From: Pseudomonas bohemica
GTDB lineage: Bacteria; Pseudomonadota; Gammaproteobacteria; Pseudomonadales; Pseudomonadaceae
DNA: 64,000 bases
Direction: 5' to 3'
Assembly (NCBI RefSeq): GCF_002934685.1
Contig: NZ_NKHL01000112.1
Coordinates: forward strand, 1 to 64,000
Shown: positions 52,566 to 62,233 of the stretch, piece by piece
How the letters are laid out: each line of letters opens with the position of its first letter
Numbering within the stretch: position 1 is the stretch's first letter
Position numbers and translations under genes: made by a program
Notes under the pieces: model-generated
What the model was told of the DNA's origin: nothing
The model's database searches: none
Seen by the model: only the letters and a program-made list of their open reading frames with translations

Positions 52566-53498
52566 ATGAATCGCAATGAGCTGCGCAAGGCCGATATCAA
52601 CCTGATGGTGGTATTCGAAACCTTGATGCAAGAGCGCAACGTGACCCGTGCCGCCGAGAAGTTGTTCCTCGGCCAGCCCACTATCAGCGCTGCGCTGAAC
52701 CGGCTGCGGGCGCTGTTCAACGATCCGCTGTTCATCCGCGTGGGCCATCGCATGGAACCCACGGCGCGGGCCACGGAGATCATCAATCACCTGTCGCCTG
52801 CGCTGGACGCCATGTCGGTGGCCTTGAGCCTGACCCGCGATTTCGACCCGGCCAGCAGCGACATGACTTTCCGCATCGGGCTGTCCGATGATGTCGAATA
52901 CAGCCTGTTGCCGCCGCTGCTGCGGGCCATTCGCGAGGAAGCGCCGGGCATCGTGATCGTTATCAAGCAGGTCAATTACTGGAATGTTTCGGAATTGCTC
53001 ATGTCCGGCGAGATCACCGTCGGTGTGTGCATGACCCGTGAGCTGCCGGCCAACGCCAAGCGCAAGTTGTTGCGAAGCGTGCAGCCGATGGTCGTGCGTG
53101 CCGACACTTCGCCTGACCCGATCACCCTCGACGAATACTGCTCGCGCCCCCATGTGGTGGTGTCTCATGTGGCCAACATTTCGAGTTTCGCCGATGAGTG
53201 GCTGGCGGCGATCGGGCGCAAGCGCCAGGCGGTGCTGTCGGTACCGCAATACAGCACGCTGCCGGCCTTGATGGCGGGGACCGATCTGCTGTGCAACCTG
53301 CCGGATCACTTGACCGTGGCGATGAACAAGTCGGGGTTGCTGCGTGGGGAGCCGCTGCCGTTCATCACGCCCAACCTGGAGTTGTCGATGGTCTGGCTGA
53401 GCGTGATGGATACCGACCCTGCGGAGCGCTGGTTGCGCAAGAAGCTGGAACATTACATGGGCGAGGAAATCACCGTCCCCCCGGTGCCGCTCACTTGA
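52566..53498 (+). CDS. LysR-family transcriptional regulator
   Basis: 310 residues from the ATG at 52566; upstream in-frame sequence has no better start. HTH LRKADINLMVVFETLMQERNVTRAAEKLFLGQPTISAALNRLRALFNDPLF (NodD/LeuO-like subgroup) plus effector-binding domain. Divergent from the SDR operon across ~290 bases, so it may regulate it. Convergent with pstB with three bases between stops. Confidence 0.88.
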   Translation: MNRNELRKADINLMVVFETLMQERNVTRAAEKLFLGQPTISAALNRLRALFNDPLFIRVGHRMEPTARATEIINHLSPALDAMSVALSLTRDFDPASSDMTFRIGLSDDVEYSLLPPLLRAIREEAPGIVIVIKQVNYWNVSELLMSGEITVGVCMTRELPANAKRKLLRSVQPMVVRADTSPDPITLDEYCSRPHVVVSHVANISSFADEWLAAIGRKRQAVLSVPQYSTLPALMAGTDLLCNLPDHLTVAMNKSGLLRGEPLPFITPNLELSMVWLSVMDTDPAERWLRKKLEHYMGEEITVPPVPLT

Positions 53499-53501
53499 GG
53501 A

Positions 53502-54281
53502 TCAGCCAAAACGCCCGGTGATGTAGTCTTCGGTCTGGGTCTTGGACGGTTTGGTGAAGATGGTGTCGGTGTCGCCGTGTTCGATCAGTTCGCCCATGAA
53601 CATGAACGCGGTGTAGTCCGAGCAGCGGGCTGCCTGCTGCATGTTGTGGGTGACGATGACCACGGTGAACTGCTCCTTGAGTTCGGTGATCAGTTGCTCG
53701 ATGCGGCCGGTGGAGATCGGGTCAAGCGCCGACGTCGGTTCGTCCAGCAGCAGGACCTGCGGGCGCAGGGCGATGGTGCGAGCGATGCACAGACGCTGCT
53801 GCTGACCACCGGACAGGCTCTGCGCGCTCTGCTTGAGCTTGTCTTTGACTTCATCCCACAGCGCAGCACCGCGCAAGGCCTCCTCCACGCGCTCTTCCAT
53901 CTCGCGGCGCGAGAGTTTTTCGTGGTGGCGCACGGCGTAGGCGATGTTGTCGTAGATCGACATCGGGAACGGTACCGGCTTCTGGAACACCATGCCGACG
54001 TGACTGCGCAGCCGGTTCATCGAATAGCCCGGCGCGAGGATGTTTTCGCCATTCAGTATCACTTCGCCCCTGGCTTCCTGTTTCGGGTACATCGAATAGA
54101 TCCGGTTGAACACCCGCAGCAGGGTCGACTTGCCACAACCCGAAGGGCCGATGATCGCGGTGATGCGCTTCTCGGGAATGTTCATGTCAATCGACTTCAG
54201 CGAACGATGGCCGTTGTAGAAAAACTCGAGGTCGCGTACCTGGATTTTGGTTTTTTCGTCGGCGAGGGAAAGGTTGTTCAT
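53502..54281 (-). CDS. pstB: Phosphate ABC transporter ATPase PstB
   Basis: 259 residues. Walker A GPSGCGKS (45-52), Q-loop [21 protein letters not shown] typical of PstB, signature LSGGQQQR, Walker [12 protein letters not shown]. Couples ATP hydrolysis to phosphate import. Shares one base with pstA. No phoU follows, unlike the usual operon. Confidence 0.97.
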   Translation of the reverse strand: MNNLSLADEKTKIQVRDLEFFYNGHRSLKSIDMNIPEKRITAIIGPSGCGKSTLLRVFNRIYSMYPKQEARGEVILNGENILAPGYSMNRLRSHVGMVFQKPVPFPMSIYDNIAYAVRHHEKLSRREMEERVEEALRGAALWDEVKDKLKQSAQSLSGGQQQRLCIARTIALRPQVLLLDEPTSALDPISTGRIEQLITELKEQFTVVIVTHNMQQAARCSDYTAFMFMGELIEHGDTDTIFTKPSKTQTEDYITGRFG

Positions 54282-55159
54282 CAGGACGCCCTATTGCGCA
54301 AAAGGAGAAGACGGGAGCTGAGGCTCAGCAACAGCACGAACAAGGTCAGAATCAAGGCGCCGGCCCAAGCCAGGGAATGCCAGTCATCGAACGGGCTCAT
54401 CGCGTACTGGAAGATCACCACGGGAACGCTTGCGATCGGTTTGAGCACATTGCTGCTCCAGAACTGATTACCGAACGCGGTGAACAGCAGCGGCGCGGTT
54501 TCGCCGGTGATGCGCGCCAGTGCCAGCAGCACCCCGGTCACGACACCGGCCTTGGCCGCACGCAGCACGATCTGCAGCGTCAGTTTCCACTGCGGCACAC
54601 CCAGCGCCAGGGCGGCTTCGCGCATGGTCGAGGGTTGCAGCTGGAGCATTTCATCGGTGGTCCGCACCACGACCGGAATCACCAGCAACGCCAGGGCCAG
54701 GGCACCGGCGATGGCCGAAAAACCGACCTGATGGTTGGTCAGCGCGCTGACCGGCAGGATCACCGCGGTATAGACGAACAGACCCAGCACGATCGATGGC
54801 GCCGAGAGCAGAATGTCGTTGATGAAGCGCACCGCGTTACCCAATCTGGAGTGGCGAGCGAACTCAGCCAGCCAAATACCGGCCATCAGACCGATCGGAG
54901 TGCCGATCAACAGGCCGATGCCAGACATCAGCACGCTGCCGTAAAAGGCGTTGGCCAAGCCGCCCGTGGACCCCGGCGGCGGAGTCATCTCAGTGAACAG
55001 GCGCAGGTTCAGCGCCTCGAAACCGTTGATCACCGTGGTCAGCAGAATCCACACCAGCCACAGCAGACCGAAGGCCGTCGCGCCGCAACTGAGGACCATG
55101 GCAATCATGTTCTTGATCGCGCGGGCCCGGTACAGGTTTTCGTTGTCGACCTTACTCAT
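54281..55159 (-). CDS. pstA: Phosphate ABC transporter permease PstA
   Basis: 292 residues, six helices. EAA-type loop [45 protein letters not shown]-terminal [37 protein letters not shown] precedes the ATG, which overlaps the pstC stop by four bases. Confidence 0.96.
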   Translation of the reverse strand: MSKVDNENLYRARAIKNMIAMVLSCGATAFGLLWLVWILLTTVINGFEALNLRLFTEMTPPPGSTGGLANAFYGSVLMSGIGLLIGTPIGLMAGIWLAEFARHSRLGNAVRFINDILLSAPSIVLGLFVYTAVILPVSALTNHQVGFSAIAGALALALLVIPVVVRTTDEMLQLQPSTMREAALALGVPQWKLTLQIVLRAAKAGVVTGVLLALARITGETAPLLFTAFGNQFWSSNVLKPIASVPVVIFQYAMSPFDDWHSLAWAGALILTLFVLLLSLSSRLLLLRNRAS

Positions 55160-56151
55160 AGACCCTCCTTGCGCGACAGACGAGAGAGCATCAGACGGGC
55201 GATCGCCAGCACAATGAAGGTGACCACAAACAGCAAAAAGCCTAGGGCGATCAGTGAAGAACGGTGCAGGTCGGTGTAGGCCTCGCTGAACTCGTTAGCG
55301 ATCACGGAGGCGATCGAGCTGCTGGGCAGCATCAGCGATGCGGAAAACTGGTGGGCGTTGCCCAGTACGAAGGTCACCGCCATGGTTTCACCCAGCGCGC
55401 GCCCCAGGCCCAGGAAGATGCCGCCGACCACCGCCGAACGGGTGTAAGGCAGGACGATGTCCCAGACCACTTCCCAGGTAGTACCGCCGAGGGCGTAGGC
55501 CGACTCTTTCAGCGCCACCGGCACGCTGCGGAACACTTCGGTCATCACCGAGGTAATGAACGGTGTGATCATGATCGCCAGCACGATACCGGCCGTGAGC
55601 ATGCCGATACCCAGCGGCGGGCCCTGGAACACCGGACCGATCAAAGGCAGGGCGCCCAGATTGTCGTTGATCCAGGGCGCCATGTTTTCCGCCATGAACG
55701 GGCCGAAGACGAACAGCCCCCACATGCCGTAGATAATCGAAGGAATGCCCGCCAGCAGTTCGACCGCGGAGGCAATCGGCATCCGCAACCAGGGCGGCGC
55801 GACTTCAGTCAGAAAAATCGCGATGCCGAAGCTCACCGGAACGGCGATCAGCAGCGCGAGAAAGGATGTCACCAAGGTGCCATAGATCGGGACCAACGCG
55901 CCGAAGTGGCCGTTGACCGCATCCCATTCGGTACTGGTAAGAAATTCGAAACCAAAGGTCTTGAACGCCAGGGCTCCGCCCCAGAGTGTCGAGCCGGCGA
56001 TGCTCGCCAGCAACAGCAGCACCAACAGAGCCGCTGCCAGCATCGTGCGCCGGAACCAGGCGTCGTGTCGGTGATCGCGGGCCGCGCGTTTTTCGCTCTC
56101 GGACGTGACGTCCGCAACGGCAGCGGACATATATTGGGTGTTTTCAGTCAT
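55156..56151 (-). CDS. pstC: Phosphate ABC transporter permease PstC
   Basis: 331 residues, six to seven helices. EAA loop ALGGTTWEVVWDIVLPYTRSAVVGGIFLGLGRALGETMAVTFVLGN. The N-terminus has ~35 hydrophilic residues before the first helix. Forms the channel with PstA. 70 bases after pstS. Confidence 0.96.
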   Translation of the reverse strand: MTENTQYMSAAVADVTSESEKRAARDHRHDAWFRRTMLAAALLVLLLLASIAGSTLWGGALAFKTFGFEFLTSTEWDAVNGHFGALVPIYGTLVTSFLALLIAVPVSFGIAIFLTEVAPPWLRMPIASAVELLAGIPSIIYGMWGLFVFGPFMAENMAPWINDNLGALPLIGPVFQGPPLGIGMLTAGIVLAIMITPFITSVMTEVFRSVPVALKESAYALGGTTWEVVWDIVLPYTRSAVVGGIFLGLGRALGETMAVTFVLGNAHQFSASLMLPSSSIASVIANEFSEAYTDLHRSSLIALGFLLFVVTFIVLAIARLMLSRLSRKEGL

Positions 56152-56221
56152 GGTGGGTCCACTCGCAAAGAAACCCTGTCACCGAGCGCCCGATGACAGG
56201 GGTAAACCGGATAACGTCGAG

Positions 56222-57241
56222 TTACCGGGTGAACTCGGTTTTCCAGTAGTCTTCGATCTTGCTGACCAGTTCTTTAGGCAGAGGTACGTAGTCCAGCGAC
56301 TCTGCCTGGGCCTGACCTTTTTCCAGGGACCATTTGAAGAAGTCGAAGGCAGCAGCGCTCTTCTCGGCATTCTTCGGCTGCTTGTACATGATGATCCAGG
56401 TGGTCGCCGTGATCGGCCATGCGTCAGCGCCCGGGGCGTTGGTCATGATCAGGTTGAAGTCTTTGGCGTCTTCCCATTTGGCGGTGGCAGCAGCCGCTGC
56501 GAAAGCCTTGGCGCTAGGCTCGACCACCTTGCCAGCAGCGTTTTCCAACTTGGCGAAGGCAATGTTGTTGGTTTTGGCGTAGGCGAATTCAACGTAGCCG
56601 ATCGAACCCTTGATCTGTTTCACGTAGGCAGCCACACCTTCGTTGCCCTTGCCACCCACACCGACCGGCCACTGCACGGCAGAACCTTCGCCAGGGCCGT
56701 TTTTCCAGTCAGGGCTGACCTTGGCCAGGTAGTTGGTGAAGTTGAAGGAAGTACCCGAACCGTCCGAACGATGAACCACGGTGATGTTGGATTCAGGGAG
56801 TTTCAAACCCTTGTTCAGCGCAACGATTGCCGAGTCGTTCCACTTGGTGATCTTGCCCTGGAAAATATCAGCCAGAACCTTGCCGCTCAGCTCCAGTTTG
56901 CCGGTCTCGATGCCTTCGACGTTGATGACTGGAACGATACCGCCGATCACGCTGGGGAACTGACCCAGGCCGCCGGCCTGCAGGTCTTCCGCTTTGAGAG
57001 GCGCGTCGGAAGCGCCGAAGTCCACGGTCGCAGCCTTGATCTGAGCGATACCGCCGCCCGAACCGATGGACTGGTAGTTGATCTTGGTATCAGTGCTCTT
57101 GCTGTAGTCGGTTGCCCATTTGGAAATGACTGGGAACACGAAGCTCGAACCAGCACCAGTGACGTCCGTAGCGTGTGCCATCCCGGTCAGGCACATCGAA
57201 GCCAGCAGGAGTGACAGGCGTGTTTTTGTCAGCAGATTCAC
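56222..57241 (-). CDS. pstS: Periplasmic phosphate-binding protein PstS
   Basis: 339 residues, GTG start with GAGG upstream. Signal peptide ends at MAHA (residue 24). Phosphate ligands visible in VTGAGSSFVFPV, GSGGGIAQI and VVHRSDGSGTSFNFTNYL. Captures phosphate in the periplasm. Preceded by a Pho box, so induced by PhoB on phosphate starvation. Confidence 0.97.
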   Translation of the reverse strand: MNLLTKTRLSLLLASMCLTGMAHATDVTGAGSSFVFPVISKWATDYSKSTDTKINYQSIGSGGGIAQIKAATVDFGASDAPLKAEDLQAGGLGQFPSVIGGIVPVINVEGIETGKLELSGKVLADIFQGKITKWNDSAIVALNKGLKLPESNITVVHRSDGSGTSFNFTNYLAKVSPDWKNGPGEGSAVQWPVGVGGKGNEGVAAYVKQIKGSIGYVEFAYAKTNNIAFAKLENAAGKVVEPSAKAFAAAAATAKWEDAKDFNLIMTNAPGADAWPITATTWIIMYKQPKNAEKSAAAFDFFKWSLEKGQAQAESLDYVPLPKELVSKIEDYWKTEFTR

Positions 57242-57325
57242 GGCAATACCTCAGCAGGAGAATTTGTGTGTGTGGTCACAGTTGAAGACCCGATGCAGAT
57301 TTAAAACCGGAAACATTTCTGTTTG

Positions 57326-57343
57326 ATGACAGTCTTTAGACAG
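57326..57343 (-). promoter_or_regulatory. Pho box (PhoB site) of pstS
   Basis: On the minus strand CTGTCTA-AAGA-CTGTCAT: two seven-base direct repeats 11 bases apart, closely matching the PhoB consensus. A third weaker half (CAGAAAT) follows in phase. About 85 bases upstream of the GTG. Confidence 0.88.
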
Positions 57344-57761
57344 AGAAAAAAAACGGCGGATTTTGTAGGAGATTTCTTACACGCTGCAAAAGCAAAACCC
57401 CCGGTTTCATTGAAGAAAACGAGGGTTGTCTAGTGTTGAGAATTTAATATCAATACGCCACATCGGCAGTCGACTAATGGTTTTTTTGCTCCCAGACGCT
57501 ACGTCCTTAAGCACCACACCGCTTCTTGGCCTCTCCTGTAAGATCGTTGCCGGACGGCTACAGGGAGCGAACGTGTATGACAAATCCCGACACGCCGCAG
57601 ACCTGTTGGAAAACGTTGGAGTTTACGACGGGCAGCGATGCCGGGGTGTCAGTAACCCATCTACAACAGACCCACCGCGTTCGCTGCCGACGTAACCTCC
57701 GACGTCTCCCACACTGCGAAGCGGGTTGGCTCCAGCCCGCGCAGGTTTGCAAACGAAGGAT
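57344..57761. other. Intergenic region upstream of the Pho box
   Basis: Together with 57242-57325 this makes a ~520-base gap. It contains the Pho box and an A-rich tract (57345-57353). A short rightward frame starting at 57577 with GGGAGCG upstream runs into the convergent MFS gene; it has no recognisable protein and is probably chance. Nothing else supported. Confidence 0.5.
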
Positions 57762-59069
57762 TTACTTGGCGACTGCCTCTTTGCTCTCAAGTGTGTCGAA
57801 GGTTTTCTCGGGCGCCTTTTCCTCTGCCAAAAAGGTTTTCTGCGGCTGCATGGTGAAGGTCATCAGCACCCCGAACGCCAGCACGCCGATCGAGATCAGA
57901 AACGGCAAGGTCCAATTACCGGTCTGGTCGATCAAATAACCGGCCAGCACCGGGCTGATGATGGTCGCCGTGGCTGCCGTGCCGTTCATGATGCCGCTGG
58001 CGGTACCGGCGCGATCGGTAGCGATGTCCATCGGCACGGCCCACATCGGCCCCACCGTCATTTCATTGAAGAACAGCGCCATGGCCAGGAAGATCAGCGA
58101 GTACAGCGGCTCCTGGAACAGCAATACCGGGATCAGCGACAGCCCGGTGCAGGCCATGCACACCGCGACCAGATAACTGCGCGCGACTTTGACGTTGCCG
58201 GTCTTGTGCAGCAGCTTGTCGCTGATCAGGCCGCCGAGCAGGTCACCGACGACACCGGCGAAGAACACGCCCGACGTGAACAGCACTGCATCTTTGATGT
58301 TCAGGTGGTAGTTGTGCATGAAGTACATGGGAATCCAACTGAGCATCAGCCAGAGGATCCAGTTGTAGCAGAAGTACACGCTGGACACCGGCAACATGCG
58401 CCGGAACAGTCGCCCATAGGTGCCGGGCGCATCGACTCGACGAGGTTTGGGCGCAGGCAGTGCAGCAAGTTCCTGCTCGGTGATGCGCGGGTGGTCGCCA
58501 GGCTTTTCGGTATACGTCACGTACCACAACACCACCCAACCGAAACTCATGGCGCCGAGCAGGTAGAACGAGAAGCGCCAGTCATAGGTGGTCATCAATG
58601 CCGCGACGATCAGCGGCGCACAGGCATTGCCCAGGCGCGCGGCAGCGTGGGTGATGCCCTGAGCGAAGCCGCGACGTTCCTTGGCGACCCAGGCAGCCAT
58701 GGCGCTGGTGGATGCCGGAAAGGTCGCGCCCTCCCCCAGCCCCAGCAACATGCGCGCGGCCACCAGACTCAGAAAGCCGCCAGCCATGCCGGTCAAGACC
58801 GTCGCCGCCGCCCAAATGAAGGCGCAGACGATCAACGTACGTTTGGCGCCGTAGCGGTCGCTGACCCAGCCGCCGATGAACTGGAACACCATGTACGGAT
58901 AGGCGAACGCAGAAAAGATGAAACCCAGTTGCGTGTTGCTCAAGCCCAGCTCAGTGCTGAACTGCCCCGCCGCCGTACTGACATTGACCCGGTCGACGTA
59001 AGTAATGAAGTACATCAGGCACAGCATCATCATGACGACGGTGGTGGCCTTTATCTTTAACCTGTTCAT
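57762..59069 (-). CDS. MFS transporter, anion:cation symporter (ACS) family
   Basis: 435 residues, twelve helices. ACS features: MYFITYVDRVNVSTAAG at helix 1, GWVSDRYGAKRTL loop and RMLLGLGEGATFPAS in helix 4. Family members import organic acids such as glucarate or phthalate. Third gene of the CoA operon, 70 bases after the CaiB gene; it probably imports the acid that CaiB activates. Confidence 0.9.
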   Translation of the reverse strand: MNRLKIKATTVVMMMLCLMYFITYVDRVNVSTAAGQFSTELGLSNTQLGFIFSAFAYPYMVFQFIGGWVSDRYGAKRTLIVCAFIWAAATVLTGMAGGFLSLVAARMLLGLGEGATFPASTSAMAAWVAKERRGFAQGITHAAARLGNACAPLIVAALMTTYDWRFSFYLLGAMSFGWVVLWYVTYTEKPGDHPRITEQELAALPAPKPRRVDAPGTYGRLFRRMLPVSSVYFCYNWILWLMLSWIPMYFMHNYHLNIKDAVLFTSGVFFAGVVGDLLGGLISDKLLHKTGNVKVARSYLVAVCMACTGLSLIPVLLFQEPLYSLIFLAMALFFNEMTVGPMWAVPMDIATDRAGTASGIMNGTAATATIISPVLAGYLIDQTGNWTLPFLISIGVLAFGVLMTFTMQPQKTFLAEEKAPEKTFDTLESKEAVAK

Positions 59070-59139
59070 GGTTGCGGTCCTCAGTGTCTTTTTTGTAATT
59101 GTTCGTTGCTCACTAACACGCTTGCGCAGGGATCAGAGG

Positions 59140-60333
59140 CTACAACTCGAGAATCGCCCCCTCACGGCGCAGCTCGGAAATCTGCCCGTCGTCGTAGCCG
59201 TACTCGGCGAGGATTTCCAGGGTGTGCTCACCCAACAACGGCGAGGGTCGGGTGACCTGTTTGGGGGTCTCGGAAAAGCGGATTGGCAAGGCGATGCTGC
59301 GCGCCGTACCGGTCACCGGATGATGCGTTTCGACGATCATTTCCCGCTCCAGAATCTGCGGGTGTTCGACAGCCTGCGAGATGTCCAGCACCGCGCCCAC
59401 CGGCAACCCGGCGAGGTCGAGCCGCGCGACCCAATTGTCGGTGGTGTCCTGCACCAGGCATTCGGTGATCAATGCCACCAGCACTTCGCGGTTGTTCATG
59501 CGCAGCACGTTGGTGGCGAAGCGCGGGTCATCGCTGATGTGTGGCGCGTTCAGCACCTGCAGCAAACGCTCGTAATTGCCCTGATTGGCGGCACCGATGT
59601 TGATCCAGCCGTCGCGGGTCTTGAAGGCTTGATACGGCGTACTGGTGGAGTTGGCCGAGCCCATCTTCGGCAGGATCACGCCTTCGGAGAAGTAATTGGC
59701 CGCAGGCCAGTACATCTGCTGAAAACCGGCCTCCAGCAACGAGGTATCGACCACCTGCCCCAGCCCGGTCTTCTGTTTATGGGCATAGGCCGCGGCGATG
59801 CCCAGCGCGGCAAGAATCCCGGCATTGATATCGGCAATCGGCGAACCGGCCTTGATCGGCGCCTGTCCCGGTTCGCCGGTTGAACTCATCAGCCCGGACA
59901 GCCCCTGAGCGATGAGGTCGAAGCCGCCCTTGTCAGCGTAAGGACCAGTGCGGCCGTAGCCGGAAACCGAACAGTAGATCAGGCCCGGGTTGAGCTTTTT
60001 CAGCGTTTCGTAACCCAGCCCGAGCTTTTCCATGGTGCCTTTGCGGTAGTTCTCGGTGACCACATCGGCATCGCTGAGCATGCGCCGCAGCACATCCTTG
60101 CCGCCCTCGGTCTTGAGGTTCAGGGCGATGTCGCGCTTGTTACGGTTGAGGATCATGAACGAGGCGGATTCGCCGTGATCCAGAATCGGCGCGAAGCGGC
60201 GGCAGTCATCGCCGTCCATTTTCTCGACTTTGATCACATCTGCCCCCATGTCCGCCAGCATCATCCCGCAGATGGGGCCGGACATGATGTGCGACAGTTC
60301 GATGACTTTCATGCCTTGCAGTGGGCCGGCCAT
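59140..60333 (-). CDS. CaiB/BaiF-type CoA-transferase (family III)
   Basis: 397 residues from the ATG at 60333 (GGAGG upstream). Starts GMKVIELSHIMSGPICGMMLADMGADVIKVE and contains GYGRTGPYADKGGFDLIAQGLSGLMS. The catalytic Asp lies in SPIADINAGILAALG. Transfers CoA between carboxylic acids. One base after the hydratase stop, hence coupled. Substrate unknown. Confidence 0.93.
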   Translation of the reverse strand: MAGPLQGMKVIELSHIMSGPICGMMLADMGADVIKVEKMDGDDCRRFAPILDHGESASFMILNRNKRDIALNLKTEGGKDVLRRMLSDADVVTENYRKGTMEKLGLGYETLKKLNPGLIYCSVSGYGRTGPYADKGGFDLIAQGLSGLMSSTGEPGQAPIKAGSPIADINAGILAALGIAAAYAHKQKTGLGQVVDTSLLEAGFQQMYWPAANYFSEGVILPKMGSANSTSTPYQAFKTRDGWINIGAANQGNYERLLQVLNAPHISDDPRFATNVLRMNNREVLVALITECLVQDTTDNWVARLDLAGLPVGAVLDISQAVEHPQILEREMIVETHHPVTGTARSIALPIRFSETPKQVTRPSPLLGEHTLEILAEYGYDDGQISELRREGAILEL

Positions 60334-60334
60334 A

Positions 60335-61165
60335 TTATTTGCCTCCAAAAACAGGTGTGCGTTTGGCCAGGAAGGCCTGATAACCGATCTGGAAATCCTC
60401 GGTGGCAAAGCAATCGAACGCCTCGTCGTATTCCTCGGCGGTCAAGGGCGCAGGATCCAGCGAGCGCTGAACGAACTGCTTGTGCCAGCGGGCCACCAGC
60501 GGCGCACCGTCGGCGATACGGCGCGCGCTGATCATCGCCTGCTCTTGCACGTCGGCATCGCTCACCACCCGCGTAACGATGCGTTTGTGCAGTGCCTCAT
60601 CGGCGCCGAAGACCCGGCCTTCCAGGAGCATTTCGAGCGTGACGTCGGGACCTGCAATGCGCATCAGCCCGCTCATTTCATCGTGGGACATCGCCAGTCC
60701 CAGCTTGTTGACCGGCACGCCGAAGCGACTCGACTGGCCGCAAATACGGATGTTGCACAGCGAGGCAATGCCCAGGCCGCCGCCGACGCAGATACCGTGA
60801 ATCATCGCCACCAGCGGGTGCCGGCAGTGGGCGATGGCCCGCAAGGCACTGTGCATCACCGGTCCGTAGCGGCGAGCCAGTTCCTGGTTGCCGCGATGGG
60901 TTTCGAACTCCGAGATGTCGTTGCCAGGCCCGAAAGCCTTGGTCCCGGCGCCACGAATCACGATGCAGCGCACCGAGTCGTCGGCGTCGAGTTGGCGGAT
61001 GGTGTCGTCCAGCAGCTTCCACATTGACAGCGTCGTAGCGTTGAGCTTTTCCGGGCGATTGAGGATGACCGTGGCGATGCTTGCGTCACGTTGCAGAAGG
61101 ATTTCGGGAGCGGGCTGGACACAGGTTTGGCGAGGGTCAGCCTGAGGAGAAACGTGGGTATTCAT
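60335..61165 (-). CDS. Enoyl-CoA hydratase/isomerase family protein
   Basis: 276 residues, crotonase fold. ATVILNRPEKLNATTLSMW, oxyanion-hole region GAGTKAFGPGNDISEF and GICVGGGLGIASLCNIRIC. The second acidic catalytic position lies in NKLGLAMSHDEMSGL. First gene of the operon; the palindromic operator sits 19 bases upstream of its start. Acts on the CoA ester made by the CaiB-type enzyme. Confidence 0.92.
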   Translation of the reverse strand: MNTHVSPQADPRQTCVQPAPEILLQRDASIATVILNRPEKLNATTLSMWKLLDDTIRQLDADDSVRCIVIRGAGTKAFGPGNDISEFETHRGNQELARRYGPVMHSALRAIAHCRHPLVAMIHGICVGGGLGIASLCNIRICGQSSRFGVPVNKLGLAMSHDEMSGLMRIAGPDVTLEMLLEGRVFGADEALHKRIVTRVVSDADVQEQAMISARRIADGAPLVARWHKQFVQRSLDPAPLTAEEYDEAFDCFATEDFQIGYQAFLAKRTPVFGGK

Positions 61166-61183
61166 AGGAGGTCCTTATTATTT

Positions 61184-61216
61184 TTGGGATACCATTTTAT
61201 ATTTTTGGTATCCCAA
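61184..61216. promoter_or_regulatory. GntR-type operator palindrome
   Basis: TTGGGATACCA and TGGTATCCCAA, eleven-base perfect arms; extending outwards 14 of 15 positions pair. The GTATCCC/GGGATAC core fits FCD-type GntR sites. A half-site GGGATACC recurs at 61402-61409 just before the regulator start. Confidence 0.82.
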
Positions 61217-61425
61217 ATATAGCCGCTGCTTTTGTCGGTGCAAGAATTTTTTTGCGAAAAATCAGGCGAGCAGACGAAATGCACGGGATCAAACTTCCCG
61301 TAAACATTGATCCTGAGCTTTGCATTGAGATGGCGCGTAGATAATTTTTTGATTCGCCGGGATAATCCTTGCCAGACGCAAGTGTCACCTTCGCAGAATT
61401 CCGGGATACCGATGGAGAGGGACCG

Positions 61426-62109
61426 ATGTCCGAAAACAATAATCTGGCAAACATCAACGAAGCCGCTTACGCCGCCTTGCGCGAACGCATCATCAGCGGT
61501 GAGCTCGTGCCGGGGGCTCCGCTGTCCGAACGGGCGCTGTGCGAGGAATTGGAAGTGTCCCGCACCCCGCTGCGTGAGGCGATCAAGATGCTCGCCCGCG
61601 AGGGGCTGGTGGAAATATCCGCTACCCGCCGTGCGCGGGTGGCCAGTGTCAGTCTGGAGGAGGCGGCCAACATGCTGACCCTGTTGGCGGCGCTGGAAGG
61701 GCTTTCAGGGGAACAGGCCTGCCAGAAGATCTCGGCGGCCGACATCGCCGAGCTCGAAACCCTGCAGGCGGCGATGCGCCTGTCCCACGAACAGAGCGAC
61801 CTGCGCAGCTACTTCAACCTCAATCAGCAGATTCACCTGAAAATTCTGCAGGTGGCCGATAACCGGGTATTGTCAGAGATGTTCAACAACCTCAACGCCC
61901 GTCTGCGCCACGTCCGCCGCCGCCTCAACCCCACGCCGGGGCGCTGGCAACAGGCGATCAACGAGCATGAACAGATGCTGACTTACCTGAAAAAGGGTGA
62001 AAGCAAAAAGCTGCGCACGTTGATGGAAGACCATTTGCGCAACAAGATCGACGTGTTCCTGGCGACGATGCTCGAACACGGAATTGTGAGCGTGCAGCGT
62101 TCGGCGTAA
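61426..62109 (+). CDS. GntR/FCD-family regulator of the CoA operon
   Basis: 227 residues from the ATG at 61426 (GGAGAGG upstream). Winged helix AALRERIISGELVPGAPLSERALCEELEVSRTPLREAIKMLAREGLVE, then an FCD helical effector domain with metal-ligand-type His in QQIHLKIL and NEHEQMLT. Divergent from the hydratase operon; likely represses it by binding the palindrome until a substrate-derived acid binds. Confidence 0.9.
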   Translation: MSENNNLANINEAAYAALRERIISGELVPGAPLSERALCEELEVSRTPLREAIKMLAREGLVEISATRRARVASVSLEEAANMLTLLAALEGLSGEQACQKISAADIAELETLQAAMRLSHEQSDLRSYFNLNQQIHLKILQVADNRVLSEMFNNLNARLRHVRRRLNPTPGRWQQAINEHEQMLTYLKKGESKKLRTLMEDHLRNKIDVFLATMLEHGIVSVQRSA

Positions 62110-62233
62110 AGGCTGCCACCCCAGGATGCTGCGCTCGCCTCTTTATATGCAGCAGCCCGGCCTGCCGGCAGCAGCGATCACACGGCCGCGACCGCTGGCA
62201 GGGCGGACTGCTATGAGGGAACAGCGCTAAACC

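Noticed and set aside
57526..57939. 137-residue rightward frame upstream of pstS
   Set aside because: It overlaps the end of the convergent MFS gene and has no recognisable domain; a short version from 57577 has a weak ribosome site but is not supported.
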